A DNA stretch of 64,000 bases from Paramecium tetraurelia (GCF_000165425.1 NW_001799510.1:95459-159458), one strand, 5' to 3'; positions 26,501 through 42,389 are shown, counted from the first letter of the stretch. The notes: generated by a model from the letters alone, not told the origin. A program made the numbers and translations.

Positions 26501-29500
26501 GAATAAGAAAGATCTTAGACAATACTTCTTACCTGCAACAATTATAAAAATTATATCTAATAAAGTGATATAGATGAAATCTATAGAGTGAATGTAGAGT
26601 AAATAAAGAGATAAGAATAAGTAAACAATAGAAATAAACCTCTATAAGATTGGGATTTATTCAAATAAGCCATGAGAGACTTATTTGAAATTAAAACTGT
26701 TTAGGTTGTAATAAATTAGTAAGTACAAACTTATCAAAGATAACAAGAAGGCTTAGAAAATCTTAAGGAGGAGTTTTAAATTACTTGTTGTAGATAAATT
26801 GGAAAATAATATAAGAAATTTGAAGGTTAATTAGAGGGAAATTAGGATTTACTTTCAGATGATATATAGATTGAATTGTTAATAAAGACCTTAGAAAAGC
26901 AGAACACAAACTTATTAAATGAGGATAATGTCTAAGAATTTTTGTAGAAGTGCATAGGAATATTTTTAAATAGAGAATTCTATCTAATAAAGTTATGCAA
27001 AATATTTTTGTTTCTAAAAAGACCAACATAAGATGACATAGATTCACTTACAGAAGCTAAGGATGAAAAGTCAAAAGAATTGATCAGATAAAAGTAATAG
27101 ATATTCATTAAATATCAAAATGCTATAGTGGACAGCGATTTGGACATATTGGCTTTAGAGATGTTGAATGACTCTGTTGACGATGTACAAAAGATAGAGG
27201 CTTTGCAGTTGTTAATTTATTTATTGGATTATGGAAATGACTACGTATAGAAGAAGTTTTATAATATACTTAAGTAAGATCAGGTAATTAAATAAAAATT
27301 CTTTGTTTTCCTTCGAGGGTTCTTCTTGACTGATATTAATTCTAGAATTTTAGAATTGGAATTATGTGAAGGCAATAACACTGAATATAAAATACTTTGT
27401 TTGAAAGTGCTAAAACTATTGTAGGCTATGTGCGAAAATGTCAATGTTGATTTCCAGAAGTTTTTAGTTAGATAATATGATGATGACTCATATCAAGCCA
27501 ATATTAACATTGTTAACGAAGTTGCAAGTTTATTAGCAGATTTATTGGAAAAGGGATAGAGCGTATTTGATAAGTTACAGGAAATCTACAGATAAGCCTT
27601 GGAGAGTTTAGTTGAATTTTCTACAGGATTTGAAGAAAACAAAAAAGAATTATGCAAAAACACGCGATTGTTTACATTACTGAATTAGATTTTATAGAAA
27701 GATGATTTGGTTTCATTTAGATAGTTGCATCAGGAAAATAGAAATATTATAAAAGAAAATTTATTGAAATCATAGAATCAGGAAGAGGATCTTATTATAG
27801 ATTTAAATAAGAATTAGGCAGATGAAGAGAGAAAATATAATTCATATCAGACACTTCAATCATTTATTAAATTATTGTTATTGATTACACAAGGGAAATT
27901 CGATAGGCAATGTTTGAAATTTGTATTAGAAACTGTAAACATCACAATACTGATGAGAATTGCAAGATCAATATATCAGGAACGTATTAAACCAAAATAG
28001 AGAAATATCATTTTAGATAACATTTGTGATGAATCCAAAACTGGTTAACATCAATATTGTACAAATAACTTATGCCATTTTGGATTAAGAACGGATGAGG
28101 ACAATCTACTTATTTAAACTGGATTTAATATTTTCATCATTTGCCTAAAATTATCAGAACATTTTCCAACTGACTCTTAATTAGAAATATTTAGATTTGA
28201 CGAAGAAGATGAGGATTAAGAAGATTTTATCGATTTAAGTGATCCATAATAAGAGGAATAACAAAAAAAGAATACATAACATTAATAAAAAGTTGTGCCC
28301 ATTTTTATCAAAAGTAAGAACTCTGGATAAGAAGAAGAAAATGCTCTACTAAGTAATAATTTAAGATAAACTCAACAAAATGAGTTTAAATTAATATATG
28401 ATGATATTCAAAATGATGAAAATTATAAATTTACTAGAAAACAACCCTTCTTTAAATTTTATAGGTAATTTACAGGAAGGATTGAAATCTAAAATGAATA
28501 ATCTTAACTTGAAAAGATATTCTTCTAAAAACCATTTGCTTGCAACTTTGTCACTCCTAACATTAAACAGCATTTAATTTATGAGATCAATCGAGAAACT
28601 GATGAAGATAGAATGTAAGGATTAATAGATTAAGCTGATTTTTATCATGTCTAAATGAGACATTCCTAATAAATTAACAATAGTTTTATAATGCATTTTG
28701 GAGCAGTCTATTGGAGATTATTAAAGGACTTATCTTTTATTCTATGTTTGGTAATTGTCATTCTCTTGATTTTTATGCATGACATAGTGGTCAATAGTAA
28801 AATAGGTTCTAATCAAGAAGCACCTGAATCCGAAACAAAATCTCAAGGATAGAATTTCGTAAGTTATCTTAATAATGTAATATATGTATTTATTACTTTA
28901 GATTATAACCATCATCTAATTAGTATTGAATCTAATCATAGTATTCTTTTGCGCAATAGAAAGATACCCAATATCAATTACATATAATAGAGGTGAAACT
29001 AATGCAAAAAGAGTTCAGATCTTAAAAAAAGAAGCTGGATTCTCAATAGCATGGTTAACAATGAAGTATTACACTATTATTGGATATTTTGAATCTGAAT
29101 TTTAAGGATAGAAAGTTAATGAAAGTACATTAAAGAAGCTTATTCTCGTTACATTTTTTGATTTTGATAACTTTTACAATGTAAATGTATTTTATAATTT
29201 AGATTTGCATTTTCGGATTGACAGTGTATGCATTCTTTAATCCATATATTTATGCTGTGCTACTGTTAGATATCATTAAGAGATCTGAAGATCTTCAGAA
29301 CATCATAAAATCAATCACATCTAATGGACGTAATTTAGCTATTTTCTCTTTTCTTGGCTTTATCGGATTATTAATTTATGCTATAATTGCATTCTCAAAC
29401 TTTGATTGGATGTTTAATGACGAGGACGGTGTTTATGGTTAAACATTCATCTTAGCTGTCACATCCACCATAAATTTTGGTCTACGTAGTGGTTTGGGAG

Positions 29501-29986
29501 ATTCAATGAAAACATATCCTGAACCTTACGAAGATCCAACTTTATATTGGGGAAGGTACTTTTTTGACTTCTCGTTTTTCATTATTTTTAATATTTTGTT
29601 TATCTAAATAATCTTTGGTATTATTTTAGATACTTTTGGTGAATTGAGAGATGAAAGATAGGCTTTGGTGAAGGAAATCGAAGGAAAATGTTTTGTTTGC
29701 AGTCTAGATAAAAATGATATTGATACCAAGTAATATAGAATTCTATACATTTAGTGGCACAAGGGGATGGCATTATCATATATATTTAGAACACAGTGTA
29801 TATCATATGCTCTACTATATCATCTATATAAAGAATAAAGATCCGAATGATTGTAATGCTTTGGAGAAGTACGTGAACAAGTGTATAGAAGGGAAGGAAA
29901 CTGCTTTTTTTCCATTTGGGAGAGCTCTATAAATAGAGGATTAGAATAATGAGGAAGAAGAAACTGATGAGCAAAGCGAATCCTGA
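20515..29986 (+). CDS. IP3-receptor/ryanodine-receptor family calcium-release channel
   Basis: About 3,119 aa from 9.47 kb with four introns (22, 43, 22 and 25 nt), giving a whole codon number. The N-terminus has an IP3R-type beta-trefoil start (VGDIVYFKSYL) and MIR-like repeats. A helical RIH-type solenoid follows, and a RIH-associated signature (CENVNVDFQKFLVRQ). The C-terminus has six membrane helices and a pore loop with filter SGLGD, then FGIILDTFGELRDE and a CxxC...WHYH...H motif (CFVC, WHYHIYLEH) typical of IP3R/RyR tails. Family knowledge: tetrameric channels releasing Ca2+ from ER or other internal stores, in Paramecium also alveolar sacs and contractile vacuole. IP3 binding versus RyR-like gating cannot be decided from the sequence. 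Confidence 0.93.
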
Positions 29987-30248
29987 TATTAAAATCGTAT
30001 TCATTTATATTATCCTAAAACATAAAAATATTATTTAGAACTCTACTCTATTTAGGTGCGATCTTTAGATAGCTAATTATCAAATGTAATCTTCTCGCAA
30101 AATCAGTAATTTTCAATTTTGATTTATTTCAATGTATACATCATCGGTTTGATGTTACTTTGAAATATATTCAATAAGGAGCTATTTAACATAATAAGTA
30201 AATTTGAATTAGATGAAATATTTATTTATTAAATTTTATTATCGAAAA

Positions 30249-31648
30249 ATGAATTCGCCTAGCATTCCCAACAAAATAATTAATAATTAATTTGTTCTGA
30301 AGAAAAAATTATCGGCTGGATCATATGGAGTTGTTTTTGAAGCTGAAGATTTATTAAAAAAATAATTAGTGGCTGTTAAAATAGAGAAAAAAGAAAAGAA
30401 TTCAACACTTGACCGTGAAATACATATTCTCACTAGATTGTTAGGCACACAAGGTGTTCCAAAGCTAATTTGGAGTGGAATAGATAACAATTCCAACATA
30501 CTCGTTTAACAATTGCTGACAAAGGATATTGGGGCATATTTAAAAGAATATCGAAAATTTTCATTAAAAACTGTTTTAATTATAACTGATTACCTATTAC
30601 AAGGGATAAGAAGAATTCATAATAAATCTGTTGTCCATAGAGATTTAAAACCAGAAAACATTATGTATCATTAAAAACAAATCTACATTGTTGACTATGG
30701 TATCAGCAAGTTATATCGAGATAATAACTTAAAACATGTGTATAAATAGTAGATTAATATTTAAATAGTCCATTTAAAGAAAGTCGATCATTTGTAGGAA
30801 CCACAAGATATGCTTCAATAGCTGCTCATAAAGGTCAGGAACTAGGAAGAAAAGATGATCTTGAATCTTTGATATATATAGATATTCTATTATTAAAAGG
30901 GTATTATGAGCATATTAAGTTAGAACAAAGAATTTTACCATGGTAGAACATGCTAGGTTAAAATAACAAGGAAAGATAGAAATAAGTTGGAGAAAAGAAG
31001 ATGAAAATGACTCCAGCAGAAATCTGTGTTGATCTACCCATTGAATTTTCGAAAGCCTTAGAGTAATAATAAAATTAATGTTATAGATATATAAGATCAT
31101 TGAAGTATCAAAGTGACCCAGATTACGATTACTTAATTTAACTCTTTAGAAAGTTAGCTTAATCTCGAAAAATTGAATATGATGATGTGTATGACTGGAC
31201 TTCATAATCGAATTAGTCTTCATCAAATAATTAAAAATAGGAAACTACAATCAAATAAATATCCTCTTTGCAATAATTCGAAAGATCTCCAATAACTATG
31301 CAAAATAAGTGGTAATTCTTTCTGCTCTATTATAGCTAATCACTAAAAGTGCCTTCAACACTTGATGTTTTATAAGATAGAAAAAGATCACTTTAGAACA
31401 CATCCTATTTATAGTAAGTATAAGATGAATTAGATAAATCCATCTAAAATACTTACATGCTTAGCTAAGTTGCAAATGATTATGATTCGAAACAGGATTA
31501 TGTTTCTGAAGATGATATTAATGATACGCTTTTCTTAAGATACAATTAGTTAAAATCTTAAATCTTATAAATGTATCTCTTAATTCCTTATTTAGACATC
31601 ACACGAAGAAAAATTTAGAATCAAAATTAGTATGAGATGAAGTTATGA
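30249..31648 (+). CDS. Casein kinase 1 family protein kinase, 446 aa
   Basis: A complete kinase domain: glycine loop LSAGSYGVVFEA, VAIK-type lysine in VAVKIEKK, catalytic loop [12 protein letters not shown] and DYGISK in place of DFG. CK1-specific motifs include RSFVGTTRYASI, GRKDDLESL and LKGILPWQNM. A ~180-residue S/Q/N-rich tail follows. Introns of 29 nt (GTATAAAT...AAATAG) and 30 nt (GTATTATG...ACAAAG) must be removed to recover the CK1 motifs, and the remaining 1,341 nt are 447 codons. CK1 enzymes are constitutively active Ser/Thr kinases; the substrate is unknown. Confidence 0.92.
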
Positions 31649-32245
31649 TATTTTCAAATATACTTAATAAATTCTGAATATTAATGATAATTTTTTCATA
31701 TAACAGATTATTAAGAGGCTTATTATATGTTATTTAATAAACCTTATAATTATTAATAAACCAACCAAAAAGTGGCAGATCTATGAATTGTAAATTTCTA
31801 TTAAGAGAAATATAAATATATTACTTCTATGAGAAGAATAATAATTTCGGTTTAATATAGTTTTTTACAATACTTATGTAACCAATAATTTACATTATTT
31901 ATAGAAATAATTTTATTATTGAATATAAAATATTATTTTCTTACAAGAGAATGTTCAGAAATGAGAATAATTAAAAAAGATTAAATTTCATAGTCTCAAT
32001 TATATACTTTCTCATTTTCCATAATGGCTTAATATATAAATTGAAATATGTAACATTAACAATGTTGATGACTCAAAATTATATATAAAAACCAATTATT
32101 TATTTAGATTTAAACGATTATTCTTCTACTGTTATTCATAAATTGTATTCAACACTAAATTCAATCAGTTTTATTAGTTTATTATGTTCTGATTTTACTT
32201 ACTAATATTTTATAAAAATTACCCTAGTACTTTAGGATAATACAA
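31649..32245. other. Intergenic, no gene seen
   Basis: About 600 bp of A+T-rich DNA between two plus-strand genes. Short open stretches occur after 31700 but lack a start, motif or coherent intron pattern. It should contain the CK1 gene's 3' end and the promoter of the next gene. Confidence 0.55.
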
Positions 32246-33943
32246 ATGTTAAATAAGTTAACCCTTAGCTTCAAGTCAGAGACAATAGAATAAGAATTCA
32301 GAGAAAACCAATAATAAAAAATAAAAGAAGAGTTTAAATTATTCACTATATAATGTTTGGTATAAATAACATGCTAATGAAGTTGTACTTCCCTTTTTAT
32401 GTATTGACCTACTTTTAATCATAATACTTTAATTTGGCTAGTGTTTTGATAATTTTTATAATCACTGGGGTGGTTGTATTGTTTAAATTGATAATTGACA
32501 ATTTTCCAAATTGGATCAATATAATATTGCCTATTTTATAAATTTTGTTTGCTCTCATATGGAGTGCGGATAATTTATAGTCAGAATAATACATAACAAA
32601 ATACTCTTGGTTTTATGGATTTTAATCTTTTTATTTTCATTATGGTACTTAATTTATATACAATAGCCATTATGTAGCAAGGATATTAAATTTTACCTTA
32701 GACTCTAAGCTTGTTAGGATTATATGTGTATTTCCTAATCTTGTTTGCTAATGATACCTTGGAATTTATAGCATTAAGTCTGACATAGATTAGCGTGATT
32801 ATAGGTCTTATATTTTTAAAATATACAAATTTAAAGCTTAAGAGATCGCAATTTATTGATCATAGAGAAAGAAACAAATGGATAAAAATTATAGAATAGA
32901 TAGTAGATTATCAATTGATTGTGGTTTAATTTGATAAAAGACAAGATCAAATCATAATGAAATAAATTAATGATGAAACCAAAGAGAAATTTTAGATTAA
33001 AGACAATCAAGATCTAAGAAAAATTTTAAGAGATGTTTAAATATTCTTATAACTCTAGATGTAAATTATTACTAGTGGAACTTCTCAAAGCAAACCGAGA
33101 AAAGAATCCTTAGAAAAGGCTATTCGAGATTAATTTTGCCATAACTATTAGCAACTAGTACCATCCTACGACGTTATTTCCAATATTTTGAAATAGGAAT
33201 TCAGAGTTAAATTAATTCAATATATACTTTAAGAAGTTTAATGTGTTATCCTAGCTTTCGATTGTTAGTCAAGATAGGAGATAAAATCAACATTATTGAA
33301 TCAAAAACTGTCCGAAAATATATTTCTTCAATACTCTTCAAACGTACTCTCTAGCATATGTAATTATCATAATAAGTTGGGTATATTACAATAAATAGTT
33401 AATTTACAATTTTATCGTATATGGGTGGATAATAAAAGGTTGATTACTTAAAAAACTCAAATAAAGCTTCCGTCTCTAATTTCATAATTGTAAAATACAT
33501 TATAAAGAAAGATTAAATTAAAATAGAGTTTTGAATTTAATGATTCTTTTTCTTTAAATTTTAATGCATTATAAATGGTTCTAGTTGGATTAACATAATT
33601 TGTTGATCATAACTTTTAGGTGGCAATTAAATTGAATAATCAAATTCTTTTTAATCATCTAACATTTAAGATTGAAACTAAAAAGACATTAGTTCCAATT
33701 TAAACTTGCAGCTTAATATAAAGAATGTTAGATTTTGATGATAACAATTGGATCAAAAATAAATAAAAAATTACTGAATGTATCAAAATTTTATCAGACA
33801 AAAAACAATCAAATCAAGATGTGTTTTTGTTCCCTTTCATTATGTGCTCATATTTTTTGAATTCATCTTTTAATTAAAGTAAATTGCGATTTTCAAGAAA
33901 AAAAGATCAAAGATAAAAAGTCACTTTCGAAATAATCATATGA
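32246..33943 (+). CDS. Membrane protein with degenerate histidine-kinase-like core
   Basis: A 550-aa product after removing a 23-nt intron (GTATAAAT...TGAAG) and a 22-nt intron (GTACTTAA...CAATAG). The N-terminus (LTLSFKSETIEQEF) and about six membrane helices match the layout of ciliate sensor kinases. Downstream segments can be aligned by eye with the second kinase at 6686-9335: LQFYRIWVDNKRL with the region after HisKA, and NALQMVLVGLTQFVDHN with its SDPNRIKQILLNLLSNSLKF. However, the SHxxxTP phosphoacceptor, the paired Asn of the N box and the G boxes are absent, and no receiver follows. It is likely a pseudokinase or unrelated membrane protein. The homology is inference. Confidence 0.6.
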
Positions 33944-34564
33944 TTGAATGATTAGTCTTATTTTCTAAAACTCTATATTTAAATAAAAAATAATAAAAGT
34001 TCAATTTATTCTAAAATAAATTATGATTCAAATAATAAAGATATGATTAAGTTTGTAATTAATAGTCTTTTTGAAATAATAATTATTTCTTTTTGTTATG
34101 CATTTTATATCCGCTAAACAATCATTCTCAAGGGAACAACAAATGAGTCTTCAATTAAGAATGAGTGTTCTTAAGTAAATAATAATAATTATTATATAAA
34201 TTTTGATAAAATATGAGCTAACTAAATTTAATTGATCTATAAGATTAGATATTCGCTTTAATAGTGTTAACAATCTCCAGATATTTACTTAATTGCACTC
34301 AGATATCAACTTATAATATTAAATCATGAAAAAACATTAAATGGACAATATAATAGATATTTTTTCGAAATCACTAGAAAACCTTATCGCTCTAATTTGA
34401 TTATTTAAAAAATATATGTTTAAAGAATCATTAAATGGGAATGATATTAGGTCAGAATTCAAATATTGTGTACATTTTTGGAATTTTATTATAATTTTAT
34501 TTAATAAAAGTAAAAGAACGATATTAGAAATACGTATTAGTACAAATTTGAATACAATATATTG
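33944..34564. other. Intergenic between convergent genes, no gene seen
   Basis: About 620 bp. Short frames such as one near 34090-34175 (FISAKQSFSREQQMSLQ) are open but lack supporting structure. They could be remnants of a lost C-terminus of the degenerate kinase upstream. Confidence 0.5.
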
Positions 34565-35057
34565 TCATTTGATTTCAGCTGTCTTAGTTTTTCTCAGAGT
34601 CAGCAATTATTCTTCCATAACTATTTGAGGAATTTGAGATCTTCTTCTATTTTTATCAACTTAAATAAATTGATCTACAACTCTAAATTAAACCCAAGCT
34701 TTTCCTTGCATCAATTCATCCAGCTACATTCAAACACATGTTATACTTCTTCATTAATTTCTTATTCAGTATATCCAGTTTTCTTGACGATTTTCCAAAA
34801 AGTCAACCACTCTTAAATCGTGATATCCCCAGAATTATCGAAATCGACGGCTTTGAATAGAGCATCTGTATTGATTTTAGCAAAGTTAGACTACCTAAAG
34901 AAAGGGATAAAGAGAATAAATACCAAAACTATTGAGTTGTTTTCTTGTCAATAACTCCTTTATTCTCTTTATCAATTTTTTAGAATATTTGAACAGCTTT
35001 TAGTCTTAGAGATGCTGATAAATCAGTTCCATGATGCATAGATGAACAAAGTCCCAT
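34565..35057 (-). CDS. Small EF-hand protein with N-myristoylation signature, 146 aa
   Basis: Begins MGLCSS, a consensus for N-terminal glycine myristoylation with adjacent cysteine for palmitoylation, so membrane tethering is expected. Two EF-hand loops are visible: DKENKGVIDKKT (last position Thr, probably weak) and DFDNSGDITIQE (canonical). The C-terminal ~60 residues are basic. Introns of 29 nt (GTATTTAT...CTTTAG) and 23 nt (GTATAACA...AATGTAG) restore the frame, giving exactly 147 codons. It resembles recoverin/calcineurin-B-like calcium-myristoyl sensors but has only one clearly competent site. The AGC kinase on the same strand also begins with a myristoylation-type MG. Confidence 0.83.
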
Positions 35058-35401
35058 ATAATTTTTAATTTATATAATAAGTAATATTTTATATATTGAA
35101 AGCTATAAATTGATGATTATTCAAATTGAACTAACTTTTCATGAATTTTATTCAACTTAATTTTTTGAATCATTGAATGATATTTGATTTTCAAAAAAAT
35201 AACTTTTGAAATCATTATCAATATTTATATAAAATATACATTATTAAATATCCACTCCTAAAATTCAATAAATTTATTAGAATATAATTGCATTAAAGAT
35301 ATATTTATATCTAGTATATATTAATCTTACTAAAATATGATGATATTAATGAGAATCAATTTAAAGTGTATATAACTTAAATAGGTTTTATAACACAATA
35401 A
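35058..35401. other. Intergenic, no gene seen
   Basis: About 345 bp between two minus-strand genes. Highly A+T rich, with no open frame of note. Probably the 3' flank of the AGC kinase and promoter of the EF-hand gene. Confidence 0.6.
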
Positions 35402-36538
<1,137 letters not shown>

Positions 36539-36552
36539 AATAGAAAATATAT

Positions 36553-37623
36553 TCAAATAAATAAATGGGAATAATGTTAAAATATAGCATATAATTATCT
36601 TTACATACAGGCACCATTCTTCCTATAATGCATATCTTCCCTATGCTAATGATTTAGTATGACTTTGTTTCTTAATCCGAATTTTTGGGTTCTATTTGTA
36701 TTCCTTAATTGTTCGCGTAATTTGGCATTAATGTCTTCAGGAATATATGGATACCTAAGACGATTGCTCACTTAGACCTCATAAGGCAATTTATAAATTG
36801 TGTTATCTGTTAAATCATAATTCCTCCTCTCCTTGGAATATGATGACAAAGAAGAACTCACAACTCTGAATCCATCTGCTCTTTTACCATTTTAAGATTT
36901 GACTAATTTTTAATGCTTAGGAGTATTAATTTGGTGTTAGAATTCGTCATTCTTCTACAACAGGATTTCTACTTGTTCTGTAACTGTATAGACAACTTGT
37001 TTTTTAACTTATACTCCTCTTATTGAGTTTGGATTGCTGCTTAGCAACTCATTTCTACTCAGAACAGGTAAATTCATGTAGTTTAATAGTTATGGACAGA
37101 GTGTTTTAATATCTACATTGTTCTTTTTCATTTGATCTCTCAATGATTCGCAGCTAAACTATTTTATGGGGGATTCATCAGACTCCAAAATGCCTAACAA
37201 TCCTCTCTCATGGAAATAATACTGTTCCTCACTTTAACCTAAGTAGTAATAATTTAAAGCAAATTTTTCATAGATTTGCAATTCATATTCCTTACTCAAC
37301 CAAGCGTATTACAAGGCTTTTTTCAATAAGATTAAAGCCTCACTATTCAATTTTACTTCAGTTGCACAATTAGCCAACCCAATCAAGGCTTTGGCTTTTT
37401 CAGCATGATTCTTTGTGAGTGTATTAAATATTCTCTCAAATTATAAAAGTTCATTACGTATTAATTATAATAGTAACAAGCATTATTATAATCTTTTATT
37501 TTAAGAAGGATGTCTGCTGTCATACAAACAATGGCTCCCAATTATTACAAGTTTCCACTGTCCACGATGTAACTCAATTAGATTTTGAATTCTAATTATA
37601 TATCAGATGATGTTACAATTCAT
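36553..37623 (-). CDS. TPR-like helical repeat protein, 340 aa
   Basis: The first half contains helix-pair repeats with TPR-like spacing (LGAIVCMTADILLKIKDYNN, AKALIGLANCATEVKLNSEA, EYELQIYEKFALNYYYLGQS). The second half is basic and disordered, ending in an R/Y-rich segment (RYPYIPEDINAKLREQLRN). Introns of 25 nt just after the start codon (GTAACATC...ATTAG) and 23 nt (GTAATGAA...TTTGAG) give 341 codons. It is tandem with the AGC kinase on the same strand. Helical repeats suggest a protein-interaction scaffold, perhaps ciliary. The last ~25 residues are uncertain because the stop falls only 14 bp before the next gene. Confidence 0.72.
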
Positions 37624-38161
37624 ATAAAGTTCTGATTGTCTCCACGTCAATTATTCTATTATTGGTTTTGTAAACAATAAAATAATATTAACATTCTGAT
37701 GCAGGTTTGAAGTTATTTGGATACTTTTGCGTTATTCTTTTTATTTCTCTGAAACTTCCCTTTAAATTGGATTTGTTTGACTAATATCTAATTATTTGTA
37801 TTGTATCGAACGAGATCTCAATTTATTTTATGTGAAACTGAAGCTCGTGCATTTAGTTGTTAGAAAAGAATCTCCATTCATAATAATTTATTACACAAAA
37901 TAATGGAATTTTATAATTATTGATTCTTTCTTCTTTGAAAATTAATTAACTATAATCTGATTGAAACTACAAATCATAAATAATCATCGAATTGTTACAT
38001 TAAATTCTTTCGAATTCTAATAATTATCAAGTAACCACTATGTTAAATAAATAAAAATGAGCCAATTCTACAATGTTCTGAAATTAATAGTGTGATACAA
38101 TAAATATAATACACTAATAGTTTGAAATAACACTTATAAGAACGTTAAAAAATTATTAAAT
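37624..38161. other. Divergent intergenic region, no gene seen
   Basis: About 540 bp between divergent genes. A+T rich and without coherent reading frames. Expected to contain both promoters. Confidence 0.6.
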
Positions 38162-39218
38162 ATGAATTAATATGATCGAATTAGACCTATTGTATTTTAA
38201 AAGGCTTCAGAAGTTAACTATATTAGATCTAATTCGTCGGCTGTTCGATCATCTCCACTCAGATAAAAATTGGATCAATCTTTCGATTTGTAAGCAGATT
38301 CAACCAAAAATCAAACTAACACAACATTGAAAGACATCAGTAATTATAAAAAGCTGTATGTGAGTGAATCATGTTAAAATAACAGTAAAGAAAACCAGCT
38401 CTCTGGCAAAAATTTCTCCTTCCGATTGGAAGAAACCTCTTTTTTGAAATAACGAATTAAACAACTTGAAACTCTTAATACAAACCACATCTCTGAAAAT
38501 AAAAAGTTGGCCCATGTTTTAGACTAATAAATACAATAACATTAATAACTTTAAGAATAATATTAATAGAAAAATTAAATAATAAGAAAAATAGAAGATG
38601 TATAAAAAGCAAACAAATACTAATTAACAAGTAACACAGAGCTCAAACAACTAAATGAACAATTAGTTATGTCCAAGTAGGTTATTAGTAATTTAGAGGA
38701 GAAAATGCAACTTATTCTACAGGATAATCAAAAATTGAGTTAAGAAAATGACAGATTTCAGTTCCAGGATCAACAGTTAAAAATCTAATTAGATAAGTAT
38801 AAGAGCAGGTGCTCAATTTTAGAGACCAAATTGAAATAAACACAGTAATATAAAATAATATTGTAGAGATGAATCATAATGTTTAGAATTACAGCGAAAA
38901 ATTAAAAAATAGAATGAAGATATTGAGTTATTGTAAAGGGAGAACAATGCTATGAAAGAATAATTGAATTAAAATAATAATATTATTTAACTTCAAGAGA
39001 AAGACAAATAACCATCTCAAAATGTGTAATATTGATTATTAGATTATAGAGACAAATATAGGGAAACGATTTAAGAATTAGATTGCGAAAATAAATATTT
39101 ATTAAAAGTAATAGAGATCGATTAGTAGAAGATGAAGAACCTAGAAGAGAAGCTGAATTTATTGACAAAGGAAAATCAGAGATTGACAGATATAGTAAAG
39201 AATCGTCACAAATAATGA
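38162..39218 (+). CDS. Coiled-coil protein, 336 aa
   Basis: The N-terminal ~90 residues are polar and S/R/N rich. The rest is continuous coiled coil with many TAA/TAG Gln codons. Introns of 22 nt (GTAATATA...TTGTAG) and 24 nt (GTAATATT...ATTATAG, which removes an in-frame TGA) preserve the heptads, giving exactly 337 codons. No catalytic motif. It is convergent with the alveolin gene, with 68 bp between stops. Likely structural (basal body, cortex or fibre), by composition only. Confidence 0.75.
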
Positions 39219-39286
39219 CATCTAATTCTTACTTTTATTGTTATTTTTTATTTAAAATTGCTTAAAATTGATATACGATTGTAAAA

Positions 39287-39951
39287 TCAATATCTGTAAA
39301 CTGAACCATAGCCAAATGTTGGAGCTGCATAGCTGTAGGTTGGAGCATAACCATAACCATAACCATAGGTTGGTGCAACAACGCTTGTTCTAACAGGAGC
39401 TACTGGAGCAACATAGCTGTAAGAAAGAGGTGATGCATAGGAAACTGGAGCAGGAGGGGCTCTTCTGACCTATTAAATTATTGAATAAATCAAATACTTC
39501 TCTTTCATATTCTAAATAATCCACTCTTGGGACATTCTTCTCAACAGGAACATAATCGATTTATTTCTCATAAGACACTTATGGGACATATTCCTTTTGA
39601 TATTCAACAGGGTAGTAATCTGTAACCCACTTCTATCTTGGTACCTAATGTTTTTTGCAATCTTCATACCTAAACAGTTCTGACTTCCTCTTCCAATTCA
39701 ACAACTGGCTTTTGATATGGGACATATTCAACTCTGGATTCTCCTCTGATTGGTGAATATTGAGGTGCTGCATAGGAAACTGGTGCGGCGTATGAGATTG
39801 GAGCAGCATAGGAAACTGGAGCGGCATAAGACACTGGAGCAGCATATCCAACTAAAGGTTATTTGAATCATTTCTAACCTGGCAATGGTCTTGCTATTGA
39901 AGTTGCTAAGGGAGAAGCATAGGAGACACCTAATGGAGCATATGAGTACAT
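39287..39951 (-). CDS. Alveolin-type cortical protein with APVSYA repeats, 194 aa
   Basis: Both ends are Ala/Pro/Ser/Tyr-rich repeats: APVSYA units near the N-terminus, and GYGYGYAPTYSYAAP at the C-terminus. The core (around residues 70-135) has the charged, valine-proline rhythm of the alveolin/IMC1p domain (YVPYQKPVVELEEEV, DYVPVEKNVPRVDY). Family knowledge: alveolins form the membrane skeleton under alveolar sacs in ciliates and apicomplexans. Introns of 27, 25 and 28 nt give exactly 195 codons. The transcript is predicted to be abundant, as the codon use is tidier than neighbours. Articulin-like naming is an alternative, since both have VPV repeats. Confidence 0.85.
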
Positions 39952-40255
39952 CTTGTTATAATTATTAAAGTAAATAAAATTTATTGTTGTTTAATTTATA
40001 TGCCAAAATAATACTACGAATATTTAATTATGTTTTATATAAAAAGTGTCGAAACAATAGTAATTATAATAACAATTATAAGAAAAGAGAATTAAATTTT
40101 GTTTTAATTAATAATTTTATTGAAGTTGGTTTCCTCAATTTTACGATATTTATTAGGTAGCTTTTCGAATTATATAATATAGAACTTGCGTGACTTATTA
40201 TAACAAAAAATGTTATTTAAAAATCATTATATTTATAATAATCAATTTTACAATA
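39952..40255. other. Divergent intergenic region, no gene seen
   Basis: About 300 bp, A+T rich, between the divergent alveolin and TTLL genes. No frame or RNA gene recognised. Expected to contain both promoters. Confidence 0.6.
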
Positions 40256-42188
<1,933 letters not shown>

Positions 42189-42389
42189 TATATTCAAAAT
42201 TGCTAATTATTTAGTAATAATAAATAATTTTCTTGATTATTTCAATTTGTTTTCTGTCTAATATAAACCCTCATAGAAATAATTTATTAACATTTATACT
42301 TCATTAGCCATATTAATTTTTAGTATCTTATTTTATTTCATACAAGTAATTTAGTTATTAAATTGAAAATATTTAATATTTTATTTAAA

